From Streptomyces ochraceiscleroticus (GTDB lineage Bacteria; Actinomycetota; Actinomycetes; Streptomycetales; Streptomycetaceae), in assembly GCF_000720485.1 (NCBI RefSeq), contig NZ_JOAX01000011.1, positions 124,001 to 188,000 on the forward strand: DNA of 64,000 bases, read 5' to 3'. This document shows, piece by piece, positions 17,895 to 27,002 of the stretch (position 1 is its first letter; each line of letters starts with the position of its first letter). The notes under the pieces are model-generated. The model was not told the DNA's origin. It ran no database searches and saw only the letters and a list, made by a program, of their open reading frames with translations. Both the position numbers and the translations under genes were made by a program.

Positions 17895-18183
17895 GATCGT
17901 GCCTCCTGAGGGGGATCCTGGGATCGGGGCCGAAGCCAGAGTTACACGCCGGGTAAAGGAGTGCATTCCGGGCAATTCTCTTGGGTGAGGCGGAGTGTCG
18001 GCGGCAGGATCGCGCCGGCGGCGGCGTAAAGCGCCACGCCGATGATCGAGTTCCGGCAGATAACCCCCGCCCGGTCGGGCAGACTCGAGGAAAGCAGACT
18101 CGACGAAAGCCGAGGACACCTCAGCCGACAGGCCGAGCCGGGGGGCGACCGGACCGCAGGACCTTTAGGGAAGAGGGTGGAAC
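17895..18183. other. Intergenic region between small basic gene and NYN gene
   Basis: 289 bases, divergent promoters expected. It contains a 15-base tandem duplication (18079-18108, GCAGACTCGAGGAAA repeated with one mismatch). No gene recognised. Confidence 0.6.
18079..18108. repeat. 15-bp tandem duplication upstream of NYN gene
   Basis: GCAGACTCGAGGAAA is followed directly by GCAGACTCGACGAAA (one mismatch), about 75 bases before the GTG at 18184. It may be a duplicated regulator site or a slippage product. Confidence 0.6.
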
Positions 18184-19533
18184 GTGGACCGCTGCGTCGT
18201 CCTGGTGGACGCCGGGTATTTGCTGGGCGCCGCCGCGAGCCTGCTGGCCGGAGAGCCCGCCCGGTCCCGGATCACGGTTGATCACGCCGCCCTCATCCAG
18301 GGCCTGCGCGAGCGCGCCGAGGCCGATACCGAGCAGAAGCTGCTGCGCATCTACTGGTTCGACGGCGCCCCCGACCGGGTGCCGCAGCCCGAACACCGCA
18401 GGCTGCGGGTGATGCCCCGGGTCACGGTGCGGCTGGGCGCCCTGACCCGCAGCGACGGCCGCTGGGCACAGAAGGGCGTGGACGCGGCGATGCACGCCGA
18501 GCTCACCGAACTGGCCAGGAACCGCGCCTGCTCCGACATCGTTCTGGTCACCGGCGACGGCGACCTGCTGCCCGGCCTGATGTCGGCCAAGGAGCACGGC
18601 GTGGCCGTACACCTCTGGGCCGTCCAGGCTGCCGACGGGGACTACAACCAGTCCGAGGACCTGGTCGCCGAGGCCGACGAGCGCCGGGTGCTGGACCGCG
18701 CGTGGATCACCCGCGCGGTGCGCGCCAAGGACATCAGCGGCGTCTGCCCGCCCTCCTCCGTGCCGCGTACGGAAATCGGCGCGATCCTCTCGGCGCCGCT
18801 GCCGGAATCCGCGGTCGCCGCTGCCGCTGCCGCCTCGGCGGCCGCCCAGGACGGCGACCACCCGCACCACCACCACCACCACCGCGAACGCAACGGCACG
18901 GCCCGGCCCGCGCATGTCCCGCGCGCCGACGCGCACGACGGCGCGGCACCGGCCGGGCCCACCACGGCGGACGGCACCTGCACGGAGGACCGCGACGCCG
19001 AGGCGGGCGCCGCCGCGGCCGGCACCAAGGGCGTGCCCACCCCCAAGGACCTCGCGGGCCTCGGCAAGAACCACACGACACCGCCCGCGGGGACCCCCGT
19101 GCCCGCCGCCGCGACGCTCCGCTGGTCCTCCGACAAGGGCTGGGTGGAACGGGCCGGCGGGCCGGTCGGCGAGCCGCCGGAGACCGCCTCGCTGCCCACC
19201 CTCGCCCAGCTCACCAGCGCCGAACAACGCTGGGCCGACCGCGAGGAGGACATCACCGCGGTCGGCGGCGACCCCTTCGAGGTCGGCCAGGTCTTCGCCC
19301 GCCGCTGGACCGAACGCCTCAGCGACACCGCACACCTCCAGCAGCTCTCCACGGAGTACCCGCGCATCCCGCACCGCATCGACGGCGAGCTGCTGCGCTA
19401 CGCCGCCCGGTTCGGGCTGCTCGCGCACAAGGACGACCAGATCGACGAGCACGACCGGTACGCCATCCGGGCCGGGTTCTGGCGCGAGGTGGACCTGCGC
19501 ACGGCCGCCGAGCACGCGCCGGCGGCCGACTGA
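18184..19533 (+). CDS. NYN-domain putative ribonuclease
   Basis: 449 residues. N-terminal NYN (PIN-like) domain, residues 1-190: the acidic metal-binding positions sit in VVLVDAGYLL, QKGVDAAMHAEL and VLVTGDGDLLPGL. The family cleaves RNA; the target here is unknown. Residues ~190-320 are a low-complexity linker rich in Ala, His, Asp and Gly, including an uninterrupted run of six His. A C-terminal domain (about 340-440, ERWADREEDITAVGG region through HDRYAIRAGFWREVD) resembles the OST-HTH/LOTUS-like extension found with NYN proteins, but I am unsure. The GTG at 18184 has GAGGGT upstream. The next genes are an ABC exporter. Confidence 0.8.
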   Translation: MDRCVVLVDAGYLLGAAASLLAGEPARSRITVDHAALIQGLRERAEADTEQKLLRIYWFDGAPDRVPQPEHRRLRVMPRVTVRLGALTRSDGRWAQKGVDAAMHAELTELARNRACSDIVLVTGDGDLLPGLMSAKEHGVAVHLWAVQAADGDYNQSEDLVAEADERRVLDRAWITRAVRAKDISGVCPPSSVPRTEIGAILSAPLPESAVAAAAAASAAAQDGDHPHHHHHHRERNGTARPAHVPRADAHDGAAPAGPTTADGTCTEDRDAEAGAAAAGTKGVPTPKDLAGLGKNHTTPPAGTPVPAAATLRWSSDKGWVERAGGPVGEPPETASLPTLAQLTSAEQRWADREEDITAVGGDPFEVGQVFARRWTERLSDTAHLQQLSTEYPRIPHRIDGELLRYAARFGLLAHKDDQIDEHDRYAIRAGFWREVDLRTAAEHAPAAD

Positions 19534-19583
19534 CCGCGCCGCCCGCCGGCCGCCCCGCGGGCGGCGGGCCGACGGCGGGCGCG

Positions 19584-19589
19584 TACCCT
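19584..19589 (+). promoter_or_regulatory. Candidate -10 box for leaderless ABC transporter gene
   Basis: TACCCT lies eight bases before the GTG at 19598, the spacing of leaderless transcripts in Streptomyces; no ribosome binding site is present between. Confidence 0.3.
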
Positions 19590-19597
19590 CGTTCCTC

Positions 19598-20623
19598 GTG
19601 AGGACGGGCACAAAAGCGGGCACACAGCAGGCCGCGGACGGCGGGACCGTCGTGGCCGTGCGGGATCTGGTCAAGACGTATCCCGCGGTGCGCGGGCGCC
19701 GCGGCGCTGCCGACGTGCCCGCCGTACGCGCCAGCGACGGGATCGACCTGGACATCCGGGGCGGTGAGATCTTCGGCCTGCTGGGCCCCAACGGCGCCGG
19801 CAAGTCCACCCTGGTACGGCAGCTCACCGGGCTGCTGCGGCCGGACTCCGGCAGCGTCACCGTGCTCGGCCACGACATCGTGCGCCACCCCGAGCGGGCC
19901 GCCCGGCTGCTGGCCTACCTCGGCCAGGAGTCCACCGCGCTGGACGAGATGACCGTGGCGCTGGCCGTGGAGACCACCGGCCGGCTGCGCGGCCTGGAGA
20001 CCCGCGCGGCGCGCGGCGAGCGGGACGCCGTCCTCGACGAACTGGGGCTCGCGAAGATCGCCGGCAGCCCGCTGAAGAAGCTGTCCGGGGGCCAGCGGCG
20101 GCTGGCCTGCTTCGCCACCGCCCTGGTGGGCGAGCGCCCGCTGCTGGTCCTGGACGAGCCGACGACCGGCATGGACCCTCTCGCGCGGCGCGCGGTGTGG
20201 TCGGCCGTGGACCGGCGGCGCGCCGAGCGCGGCGCCACCGTCCTGCTCGTCACCCACAACGTCCTTGAGGCGGAGACCGTACTGGACCGGGTCGCGGTGA
20301 TCGACCGCGGCCGGGTCATCGCCTGCGACACGCCCGGCGGCCTGAAGGAAATGGTCGGCGAGGAAGTACGCGTCGAGCTGGTCTGGCGCGACCGCGCCCC
20401 GCTGGACGTGCCCGAGGTCGCCCGGCTCGGCGAGCACGCGCGCCAGAACGGGCGGCGCTGGACGCTGCGGCTGGCACCGGACGAGGCCCGGGCCGCGGTG
20501 GCCGCGGTCACCGGCGGGCCCGCCTTCGCGGCGCTGGACGATTTCACGCTCGCCACGCCCAGCCTGGAGGATGTCTATCTCGCCCTCGGCGGGCGGACTG
20601 AGGAAGGCTTGGTGAAGGCGTGA
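19598..20623 (+). CDS. ABC transporter ATP-binding protein (DrrA-like, ABC-2 exporter type)
   Basis: 341 residues. Walker A GPNGAGKST, Q-loop YLGQES, signature LSGGQRRLA, Walker B LLVLDEPTTGMD and switch His in LLVTHNVLEAE. The C-terminal ~90 residues carry the extra domain seen in DrrA/CcmA-type exporters (ATPSLEDVYLALGG). With the permease 37 bases downstream it should form an ABC-2 type exporter of unknown cargo. The GTG at 19598 has no ribosome binding site but a TACCCT at -10 spacing, so a leaderless mRNA is likely. Confidence 0.9.
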   Translation: MRTGTKAGTQQAADGGTVVAVRDLVKTYPAVRGRRGAADVPAVRASDGIDLDIRGGEIFGLLGPNGAGKSTLVRQLTGLLRPDSGSVTVLGHDIVRHPERAARLLAYLGQESTALDEMTVALAVETTGRLRGLETRAARGERDAVLDELGLAKIAGSPLKKLSGGQRRLACFATALVGERPLLVLDEPTTGMDPLARRAVWSAVDRRRAERGATVLLVTHNVLEAETVLDRVAVIDRGRVIACDTPGGLKEMVGEEVRVELVWRDRAPLDVPEVARLGEHARQNGRRWTLRLAPDEARAAVAAVTGGPAFAALDDFTLATPSLEDVYLALGGRTEEGLVKA

Positions 20624-20660
20624 GAGCGGCCCGGCCGGAACGGAAGAGGAGCGGCGCGGC

Positions 20661-21485
20661 GTGAGTGTGGTTTCTGCGGAGGCGGTGACCGGCGGGCGGG
20701 CCGGTGCCGGGACCCCCGACGTCCCGGCGGCGGCAGAGCTGGCGCCGCGCGCGCGGCTGCGCCCGGCGCTGGCCGCCGTGTACCGCGCGCAGCTCTCCCG
20801 GGCCCGGGTCGCCCGCATCCCGCTGCTGTTCGTCGCCACCTTCCAGTCCGTCGGGATCATGGTCCTGATGCGCGGTGTCGCGGACGGGCCGGAGGAGGCG
20901 CGGGCCGTGGTGTCCGGGTCCAGCGTGCTCGTCGTGGCGTTCGTGGCGCTGAACCTGCTCGCGCAGTACTTCGGCCAACTGCGGGCCGGCGGCGGCCTGG
21001 ACCACTACGCCACGCTGCCGGTGCCGCCGGCGGCCGTGGTGCTGGGCGCGGCGGCCGCATACGCCTCCTTCACCGTGCCGGGCGCGGTGGTCACCGCGGT
21101 GGCCGGCAGCGTCCTCTTCCAACTGCCGCTGACGAACCTCTGGGTACTCGTCGCGGTCATCCCGCTTTCCGGTGCGGCGCTTTCGGGTCTGGGCGCCGCG
21201 CTCGGGCTGCTCGCGCCCCGCCAGGAACTGGCCACGCTCCTCGGCCAGCTCGGCATGTCGGCGGCGCTGCTGCTCGGCGTCCTGCCGGCCGGCCGGCTGC
21301 CCGCGGTCATCGGCTACGCGCGCGACCTGCTGCCCTCCACGTACGGCGTGGAGGCGCTGGCACACAGCTTCGAGGCGCACCCCGACTGGCTGCTGATCTG
21401 CGCCGATCTGGGTGTCTGCGCCGGGGTCGGCGTGCTCTCGCTGGCCGTGGCGACGTGGGCGTACCGCCGGGCGGCCGTGCGGTGA
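20661..21485 (+). CDS. ABC-2 type transporter permease
   Basis: 274 residues. A soluble N-terminal stretch of ~45 residues precedes six hydrophobic segments, the ABC-2 permease layout (VARIPLLFVATFQSVGIMVL; VLVVAFVALNLLAQYFGQL; PAAVVLGAAAAYASFTVPGA; LWVLVAVIPLSGAALSGLGA; TLLGQLGMSAALLLGVLPAG; ICADLGVCAGVGVLSLAVAT). It is 37 bases after the ATPase gene, with AGAGGAG before the GTG. Cargo unknown; neighbours give no hint of a drug cluster, so housekeeping export is as likely as resistance. Confidence 0.85.
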   Translation: MSVVSAEAVTGGRAGAGTPDVPAAAELAPRARLRPALAAVYRAQLSRARVARIPLLFVATFQSVGIMVLMRGVADGPEEARAVVSGSSVLVVAFVALNLLAQYFGQLRAGGGLDHYATLPVPPAAVVLGAAAAYASFTVPGAVVTAVAGSVLFQLPLTNLWVLVAVIPLSGAALSGLGAALGLLAPRQELATLLGQLGMSAALLLGVLPAGRLPAVIGYARDLLPSTYGVEALAHSFEAHPDWLLICADLGVCAGVGVLSLAVATWAYRRAAVR

Positions 21486-21562
21486 CCGAACAAGGCGGGC
21501 CGACCGGGCCGGAGAAGCGTCCTGCCGCCGGTGGCGCGGCCGGGACCTGGCACGATGGCGGG

Positions 21563-22258
21563 GTGAGTGCACCGCTGACCCCGCCCGACCGTCCGTCGAA
21601 CCAGCAGCCGGGGGACACCCGCGCCCCGTGGGCCCGGCCTGCGACCGAGGAGGACTCCGTGCCGACGTCCCCACAGGAGTACGGCGGGCCCGGCGCCCGC
21701 CCCCTGGACGGGGACGACGGCCCCGGTCTCCGCAGCGAGCTGCGGGAAGCCGTGCTGATCGTGCTGGTCACGACGGTGTGCGGGGTGCTGCTCGGCGTGC
21801 TGTGGGCGTGGCTGGCGCCGCATGTGCCGCTGATCTCGGACGGCCGGGCCGTCTATCTGAAGAACGCCGAGGGCGAGGAGTCGGTCGGAGCCGACGGCAC
21901 GTTCATGCTCCTCGGGCTGGCACTGGGCGTGCTGAGCGCGGCGGTGGTCTTCCTGTGGCGGCGGCGCGGCGGCGTGCCGCTGGTGGTGGCACTGGTGGTC
22001 GGCGGGCTGCTGGGTTCGGTGCTCGCCTGGCGGCTGGGGATGCTGCTGGGTCCGGAGCAGGACGTGGTGGCGCACGCCAAGGCGGTGGGCAAGGGCGTGG
22101 CCTTCGACGCGCCGCTGCGGCTGCAGGCCAAGGGCGCGCTGCTGGCCTGGCCGATCGGCGCCGCGCTGGCGCAACTGCTGCTGACGGGGATGTTCGGGCC
22201 GCGCGACCCCGAGCCGTTCGAGCCGGACTGGCACGCGCCGCAGCCGCCGAGGGACTGA
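21563..22258 (+). CDS. DUF2567-type membrane protein
   Basis: 231 residues. A polar Pro-rich N-terminus is followed by four hydrophobic segments: AVLIVLVTTVCGVLLGVLWA, FMLLGLALGVLSAAVVFLW, PLVVALVVGGLLGSVLAWRL and ALLAWPIGAALAQLLLTGMF. It matches the actinobacterial DUF2567 pattern; function unknown. Start uncertain: the GTG at 21563 gives the commonly seen SAPLTPP N-terminus, while a GTG at 21482 overlaps the permease stop by four bases and would couple the genes, adding 27 residues. A 12-base duplication spans its stop codon (22249-22260 and 22274-22285). Confidence 0.75.
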   Translation: MSAPLTPPDRPSNQQPGDTRAPWARPATEEDSVPTSPQEYGGPGARPLDGDDGPGLRSELREAVLIVLVTTVCGVLLGVLWAWLAPHVPLISDGRAVYLKNAEGEESVGADGTFMLLGLALGVLSAAVVFLWRRRGGVPLVVALVVGGLLGSVLAWRLGMLLGPEQDVVAHAKAVGKGVAFDAPLRLQAKGALLAWPIGAALAQLLLTGMFGPRDPEPFEPDWHAPQPPRD

Positions 22259-22285
22259 CGCCCCAGGAGTGCTGAGGGACTGACG
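22249..22285. repeat. Short direct repeat around the DUF2567 stop codon
   Basis: GAGGGACTGACG occurs at 22249-22260 and again at 22274-22285. The first copy contains the stop codon; the second is intergenic. It looks like a small local duplication. Confidence 0.5.
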
Positions 22286-22322
22286 TCCCGGGGGCCGCGG
22301 CGCGCGGTCGCGGGGTGCGGGG

Positions 22323-22397
22323 CTACGCCGGCCGGCGGCCGTGGTTGGCGCGGCCCTTCTTGATGCGCCACTTGCGCTTGCGGGTCTTCTTCGACAT
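22323..22397 (-). CDS. 24-residue basic protein, bL37-like ribosomal protein
   Basis: Encodes MSKKTRKRKWRIKKGR followed by ANHGRRPA. The pattern of a very basic N-terminus plus a C-terminal ANHG(K/R)RP matches the tiny actinobacterial large-subunit ribosomal protein bL37 as I remember it. The ATG at 22397 has a textbook GAGGAGG about six bases upstream, strong support that this is translated. It is below the size cut-off of most gene finders. It sits alone between a DUF2567 gene and the ybaK gene. The identification rests on memory of the family, not on a search. Confidence 0.7.
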   Translation of the reverse strand: MSKKTRKRKWRIKKGRANHGRRPA

Positions 22398-22496
22398 GGG
22401 ACCTCCTCGGTCGGGGTCCCTACGGGTACTAGTCGCGGTGGCGGGCGCCGTAAAGGGTGCGCGTCGGCCGTACGAGTACGGCTCGGCGCCGGTGCC

Positions 22497-22997
22497 TCAG
22501 GCCCGGCCGATCGGCGCGAAGACCGCCTCGGTGAGCCTCGCCAGGTCCTTGGGGGACAGCTCGACCTCCAGGCCGCGGCGGCCCGCCGAGACGCAGAGGG
22601 TGGTCAGGGCCTCCGCAGAGGAGTCCAGTACGGTGCGGAGCTTCTTGCGCTGGCCGAGGGGCGAGATGCCGCCGCGTACGTAGCCCGTGGTGCGCTCGGC
22701 GAGCGCGGGGTCGGCCATGGTGGCGCGCTTGCCGCCGACCGCGGCCGCGAGGGCCTTGAGGTCCAGCGAGCCGGAGACGGGCACGACGGCCACCGTCAGC
22801 GTGCCGTCCACGTCCGCCAGCAGCGTCTTGAAGACCTGGTCGGGGGAGACGCCGAGGGCCTGGGCCGCCTCCTCGCCGTACGAGGCGGTGGCGGGGTCGT
22901 GCTCGTAGGCGTGCGTGGTGAAGGAGACGCCCGCCTGAGTCAGGGCGACCGTCGCGGGGGTGCCGCCCTGCTTGCCGTTCTTGGACTTCTTCGCCAC
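22497..22997 (-). CDS. ybaK: Cys-tRNA(Pro)/aminoacyl-tRNA deacylase, YbaK type
   Basis: 166 residues, standard length. Trans-editing enzyme that hydrolyses mischarged Cys-tRNA(Pro). Motifs: TPATVALTQAGVSFTTHAYEHD, QVFKTLLADVDG with the conserved catalytic Lys, GKRATMADP and TGYVRGGISPLGQRK, the last being the YbaK signature that positions the substrate. The ATG at 22997 begins MAKKSKNGKQGG, a short basic extension. It is 15 bases downstream of the LON-domain gene on the same strand, so the two are probably cotranscribed. Confidence 0.92.
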   Translation of the reverse strand: MAKKSKNGKQGGTPATVALTQAGVSFTTHAYEHDPATASYGEEAAQALGVSPDQVFKTLLADVDGTLTVAVVPVSGSLDLKALAAAVGGKRATMADPALAERTTGYVRGGISPLGQRKKLRTVLDSSAEALTTLCVSAGRRGLEVELSPKDLARLTEAVFAPIGRA

Positions 22998-23012
22998 CGT
23001 CTCGGCCTCGTG

Positions 23013-23786
23013 TCAGTTCGGGCTGGTCGGCTGCCGGGTGAGGTCCACGGCCGGCAGCGACGGGAGCTTACCGATCACGGCGGTCTCCTGGCGCAGCATT
23101 TTCAGCTCCTGGGCGAGACGGGACGCGACGTCCGCGGCCTCCAGGAGCTGCTGCTTGCGCGGTACGTCCAGGACGGTCGCGGCGGCCACCAGGTAGGACA
23201 GGACGGCCGGGTCGTCGGGGAGCTCCTGGGAGCTGGTCACCGTGCGCTCGTTCGCCCAGGCCAGCTTCTTCTGGTACGTGCGGAACGCCCGTTCCACGCC
23301 GACGGCGAGGGCGCCCGCGCCCTCCCCTTCTTCCTCCTCCAGCGGCTCGATCTCGCCGGTGAGGTAGGGCCCGGAGGTGTCGACGGAGAGCAGCCGGAAG
23401 CGGGTGGTGCCGGTGGTCAGCACCTCGTAGGAGGTGTTCTCGTCGCTGCCCTCCGGTGCCGGGCCCGCGGTGGCGCCCTTCTCCTGGATGGTGGCCGCGT
23501 CCGCGACGCAGCCGATGGGGTGAAAGGCGCGGATCGGGTCGTCGCCGAAGCCGGCCGCCGCGCCCTTGTCGGGGAGCGCGGTGCTGTCGGGCATCCCGGG
23601 GGCGGTGGCGGCGACCTCGCGGCCGTCGCGGATCGCGACGACTCCGAAGCGGCGCTCGTCCTCCGGGAGGTCGAGCAGGTCCCGCATCAGAGCTCGGTAC
23701 CGCGCTTCGAAAATGTTCAGCGGAAGCACGAGGCCCGGGAACAGCACCGTGTTCAGCGGGAAGAGCGGTAGGCGCACGGAGGTCAC
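23013..23786 (-). CDS. LON substrate-binding (N-terminal) domain protein
   Basis: 257 residues. It consists only of the LON N-terminal domain with no AAA or protease part: the start VRLPLFPLNTVLFPGLVLPL and NIFEARYRALMRDLL are the classic opening. A central acidic linker (EEEEGEGAG) and a C-terminal helical region follow. The GTG at 23786 is chosen since it begins the conserved domain directly; upstream in-frame sequence is intergenic-like. Such proteins are thought to bind proteins or act as adaptors; the role is unknown. Probably cotranscribed with ybaK (15-base gap). Confidence 0.88.
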   Translation of the reverse strand: MTSVRLPLFPLNTVLFPGLVLPLNIFEARYRALMRDLLDLPEDERRFGVVAIRDGREVAATAPGMPDSTALPDKGAAAGFGDDPIRAFHPIGCVADAATIQEKGATAGPAPEGSDENTSYEVLTTGTTRFRLLSVDTSGPYLTGEIEPLEEEEGEGAGALAVGVERAFRTYQKKLAWANERTVTSSQELPDDPAVLSYLVAAATVLDVPRKQQLLEAADVASRLAQELKMLRQETAVIGKLPSLPAVDLTRQPTSPN

Positions 23787-23862
23787 AGCCCGTAAGCCTA
23801 AATGGTCGGCGGCGCCCCCGGAGGGGCCGGGCGTCACAGGAGTGTTTCCCGGCCCCAGCGGT

Positions 23863-25461
23863 CTACTGGCGGCGCAGCAGCCGGGAGGCACCGGCGGCGA
23901 CCGTGGTGGCCAGCACCCAGCCCGCCAGGATCATGATCGCGGCGGCCCACTGGGAGCCGCCCTCGGGGCGCCAGTAACTGTCCTGGTTCAGGTCGATGAC
24001 CGGCAGCAGCAGGTCGAGGGAGTACAGGTAGGGGTTCCAGAGCGGGGTCTCGCCGGGCTTGAGGGCGTGCGGCGGGTTCTGCGAGAAGAAGACCGTGCCC
24101 ACCGCCCACAGGACGGCCATCCAGACGGCGGCGCGGCCCGGGCGGTATCCGTAGGCCACCGTCCAGTCCTGGAGGAAGCCCCAGGACTTCGCGGCGAGCG
24201 GCAGGGTTTCGCGGCGTCTGCGCTGCTTGGCGAGGAGGACCTCGCGTGCGTCGGAGTCCTCGCCGCTGCGGCGGAGCGCCGCGGCGAGCATCTCGTACGG
24301 CTCGGGCGCGTACTCGGGCGTGGCGGCCGCCACCCACTGCAGGCGCAGGGAGAGCGGGAAGTGGCCGCGGGGGATCAGCGTCTCGTAGGCGAAACCGGCC
24401 ATCCACAGGCCGCCCAGACCGGGCCAGCTCGTCGATTTGTCGACGAGGTTCACGACCCGGGCGCCGGAGAGGATGACCCGGCCGCGCTGCGGGCGCTCGC
24501 CCAGGAAGCGCAGCTCGGGCGTCTGGATGCGGCGCATGGACAGTTCCTGGTCGGACTCCAGGATGAAGCGCGCCTGGTCCAGGTCGACGGCGTCCCCGAA
24601 GCGCCCGTCGTCCAGCCGCATGCCGCCTTCGCACTCGAAGCGCTGCATACGGGTGCCGCGCGCCGGGGTCGTGGTGATGCCGTACGGGGGCGTGGCGGAG
24701 CTGGAGACCGAGCCGGAGAGGCCGGCGGCGGTGAGGTAGAGCGTGCGCTCCACGGTGAGCTGCGGGGCGTTCAGGGCCCGGCGGCCGTAGGGATTGCTCA
24801 GCCGGCTGCCGCGCAGGCTCAGTGACACGCCGATGGTGGCGCCGCGCAGCGTCAGCTCGCCGTACGACTCCATCATCTCGGCCTGGAGGTCCTGGGCCAC
24901 GGTCAGGCCGTCGGCGGTGAGGGACCGGCCACGCCGGTCCTTGTGCACCACGACCTGGTTGAGCATGAGGTCCGTGCCGATGTGCGCGTCGGTGAGCCGG
25001 ATGCCGCGCTGGACGATGCAGCGCGGCAGGTGCAGGTCACCCTCGGTGTGCAGGCGGGCGGCCTCCAGCCGGGGGATGGCGCAGTTGACCATCCGCAGCG
25101 TCGTGAAGCGGCTCTCGGGGAGGACGATCTCCCTCTCGAAGCGGCAGTCGCGCAGCTCCACAAATGGCTCGATTGTGCCGCCCGCGACGTCGAGGGAGTC
25201 GGTGATGTACGCGCCGGTGAGCTTCAGCGCGGAGACCCGGCCGGGCTGGGCCGGCGGGCCGTTCAGCAGGAGGAGCGCGATGACCCGGGCGCGCACGGTG
25301 CGCTCGGGGCCCCACTCGTGGCGGGCGTGCGGATCGTTGCGCGCCGGGTCGTCGGTGCGCAGATCGCAGGTGCTGCCGTTGCGGAACGCCTGCCACAGGC
25401 TCCATTCCGCCGAGGTCAGATCCAGCTCCGGCGGCGCGTCGCCGTCGGTGGAGTCACTCAC
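23863..25461 (-). CDS. Membrane-associated protein with beta-helix-like repeats
   Basis: 532 residues. Residues ~60-380 contain repeated strand-turn units (VSALKLTGAYITDSLDVAGG, FVELRDCRFEREIVLPES, LTVAQDLQAEMMESYGELTL, LRGATIGVSLSLRGSRLSN), the look of a right-handed beta-helix or bactofilin-type scaffold. The C-terminal ~130 residues have three hydrophobic segments (AAVWMAVLWAVGTVFFSQN; LYSLDLLLPVIDLN; AAIMILAGWVLATTVAAGA). Homologues are often labelled oxidoreductase, but I see no cofactor motif to support that. The GTG at 25461 opens VSDSTDGDAPPELDLTSAEW. Divergent from hisD. Confidence 0.75.
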   Translation of the reverse strand: MSDSTDGDAPPELDLTSAEWSLWQAFRNGSTCDLRTDDPARNDPHARHEWGPERTVRARVIALLLLNGPPAQPGRVSALKLTGAYITDSLDVAGGTIEPFVELRDCRFEREIVLPESRFTTLRMVNCAIPRLEAARLHTEGDLHLPRCIVQRGIRLTDAHIGTDLMLNQVVVHKDRRGRSLTADGLTVAQDLQAEMMESYGELTLRGATIGVSLSLRGSRLSNPYGRRALNAPQLTVERTLYLTAAGLSGSVSSSATPPYGITTTPARGTRMQRFECEGGMRLDDGRFGDAVDLDQARFILESDQELSMRRIQTPELRFLGERPQRGRVILSGARVVNLVDKSTSWPGLGGLWMAGFAYETLIPRGHFPLSLRLQWVAAATPEYAPEPYEMLAAALRRSGEDSDAREVLLAKQRRRRETLPLAAKSWGFLQDWTVAYGYRPGRAAVWMAVLWAVGTVFFSQNPPHALKPGETPLWNPYLYSLDLLLPVIDLNQDSYWRPEGGSQWAAAIMILAGWVLATTVAAGASRLLRRQ

Positions 25462-25676
25462 CGCGGCCTCCCCCTCTCGTTCCCGGCCGCGCCGTCCGGG
25501 CGCCGCCGTCTCTCCATGCGTACCGGGCGTCCCACGCGTACCGCTGCGGCCCCCTCGGCACCCCATTCCCGCTGAGTGACCGCGTGAACGCCAGTGGTCT
25601 GAATCACCCCGGGCACTACGTATCACCGATTGATACGGGCGACGGACACCGGCAGCACGTCTGAGACACTGGAGGG

Positions 25677-27002
25677 GTGATCTCCCGAATCGATCTGCGC
25701 GGTGACGCCCTCCCCGAGGGCGGCGCCCTGCGCGACCTGCTGCCCCGTGCCGAGTTCGACGTGGAAGCCGCCCTGGAGAAGGTGCGGCCCATCTGCGAGG
25801 ACGTGCGCCATCGTGGCACGGCTGCGCTGATCGAGTACGCCCATCGGTTCGACCGGGTCGAGATCGAGCGGGTGCGAGTGCCCGCCGAGGCACTGCGGAC
25901 CGCGCTGGCGGAGCTGGACCCGGCGGTCCGGGCCGCCCTGGAGGAGTCCATCAAGCGGGCCCGCACGGTCCACCGTGAGCAGCGGCGTACGGATGTGACG
26001 ACGAAGGTCGTGCCGGGCGGCACGGTCACCGAACGGTGGGTGCCGGTCGAACGGGTCGGGTTGTATGTGCCCGGTGGCCGCTCGGTCTACCCCTCGTCCG
26101 TGGTGATGAACGTGGTGCCCGCGCAGGAGGCCGGCGTCGAGTCGCTGGCCGTCGCCTCGCCGCCGCAGGCCGACTTCGGCGGCCTGCCGCACCCCACGAT
26201 CCTGGCCACCTGCGCCCTGCTGGGCGTGGACGAGGTCTACGCGGCCGGTGGCGCCCAGGCCGTCGCGATGTTCGCGTACGGCACCGAGGACTGCCTGCCG
26301 GTGAACCTCGTCACGGGCCCCGGCAACATCTACGTCGCCGCCGCGAAGCGCTTTCTCAAGGGCCGCATCGGCATCGACTCCGAGGCCGGCCCCACCGAGA
26401 TCGCGATCCTCGCGGACGACACCGCCGACCCGGCGCACGTCGCGGCCGACCTGATCAGCCAGGCCGAGCACGACCCGATGGCCGCCGCCGTCCTGGTCAC
26501 CGCCTCGGAGGAGCTGGCCGAGCGGGTCGAGAAGGAGCTGGAGCCGCAGGTCCGCGCGACCCGGCACATCGAGGACCGGATCATCCCGGCGCTGGCCGGC
26601 CGGCAGTCCGCGATCGTGCTGGTCGACGGCCTGGACGAGGGCCTGAAGGTCGTGGACGCCTACGGCGCCGAGCACCTGGAGATCCAGACCGCCGACGCCT
26701 CGGCCGTGGCCGCGCGGGTCCGCAACGCCGGCGCGATCTTCGTCGGCCCGTACGCGCCCGTCTCGCTCGGCGACTACTGCGCGGGCTCGAACCACGTGCT
26801 GCCCACCGGCGGCTGCGCGTGCCACTCCTCGGGGCTCTCCGTGCAGTCCTTCCTGCGCGGCATCCATGTCGTGGACTACACCCGCGACGCACTGGCCGAG
26901 GTCGCCCACCACGTGGTGACCCTCGCCGAGGCCGAGGACCTCCCGGCACACGGCGCGGCCATCAAGGCAAGGTTCGACTGGAAGGTCCCGCAGGGCAAGT
27001 GA
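25677..27002 (+). CDS. hisD: Histidinol dehydrogenase
   Basis: 441 residues. Catalyses the last two steps of histidine synthesis, the NAD-dependent oxidation of histidinol to histidine, with a Zn ion. Signature segments: [75 protein letters not shown] and [18 protein letters not shown]. First gene of the operon. The GTG at 25677 is directly preceded by GGAGG with almost no spacing, so it may be read from a leaderless message; no better in-frame start exists. hisC overlaps its stop by four bases. Confidence 0.97.
   Translation: MISRIDLRGDALPEGGALRDLLPRAEFDVEAALEKVRPICEDVRHRGTAALIEYAHRFDRVEIERVRVPAEALRTALAELDPAVRAALEESIKRARTVHREQRRTDVTTKVVPGGTVTERWVPVERVGLYVPGGRSVYPSSVVMNVVPAQEAGVESLAVASPPQADFGGLPHPTILATCALLGVDEVYAAGGAQAVAMFAYGTEDCLPVNLVTGPGNIYVAAAKRFLKGRIGIDSEAGPTEIAILADDTADPAHVAADLISQAEHDPMAAAVLVTASEELAERVEKELEPQVRATRHIEDRIIPALAGRQSAIVLVDGLDEGLKVVDAYGAEHLEIQTADASAVAARVRNAGAIFVGPYAPVSLGDYCAGSNHVLPTGGCACHSSGLSVQSFLRGIHVVDYTRDALAEVAHHVVTLAEAEDLPAHGAAIKARFDWKVPQGK

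Noticed and set aside
23863..25461. Oxidoreductase function often attached to homologues of this protein
   Set aside because: No nucleotide-, flavin- or metal-binding motif is visible; repeats and membrane segments point to a scaffold-like membrane protein.
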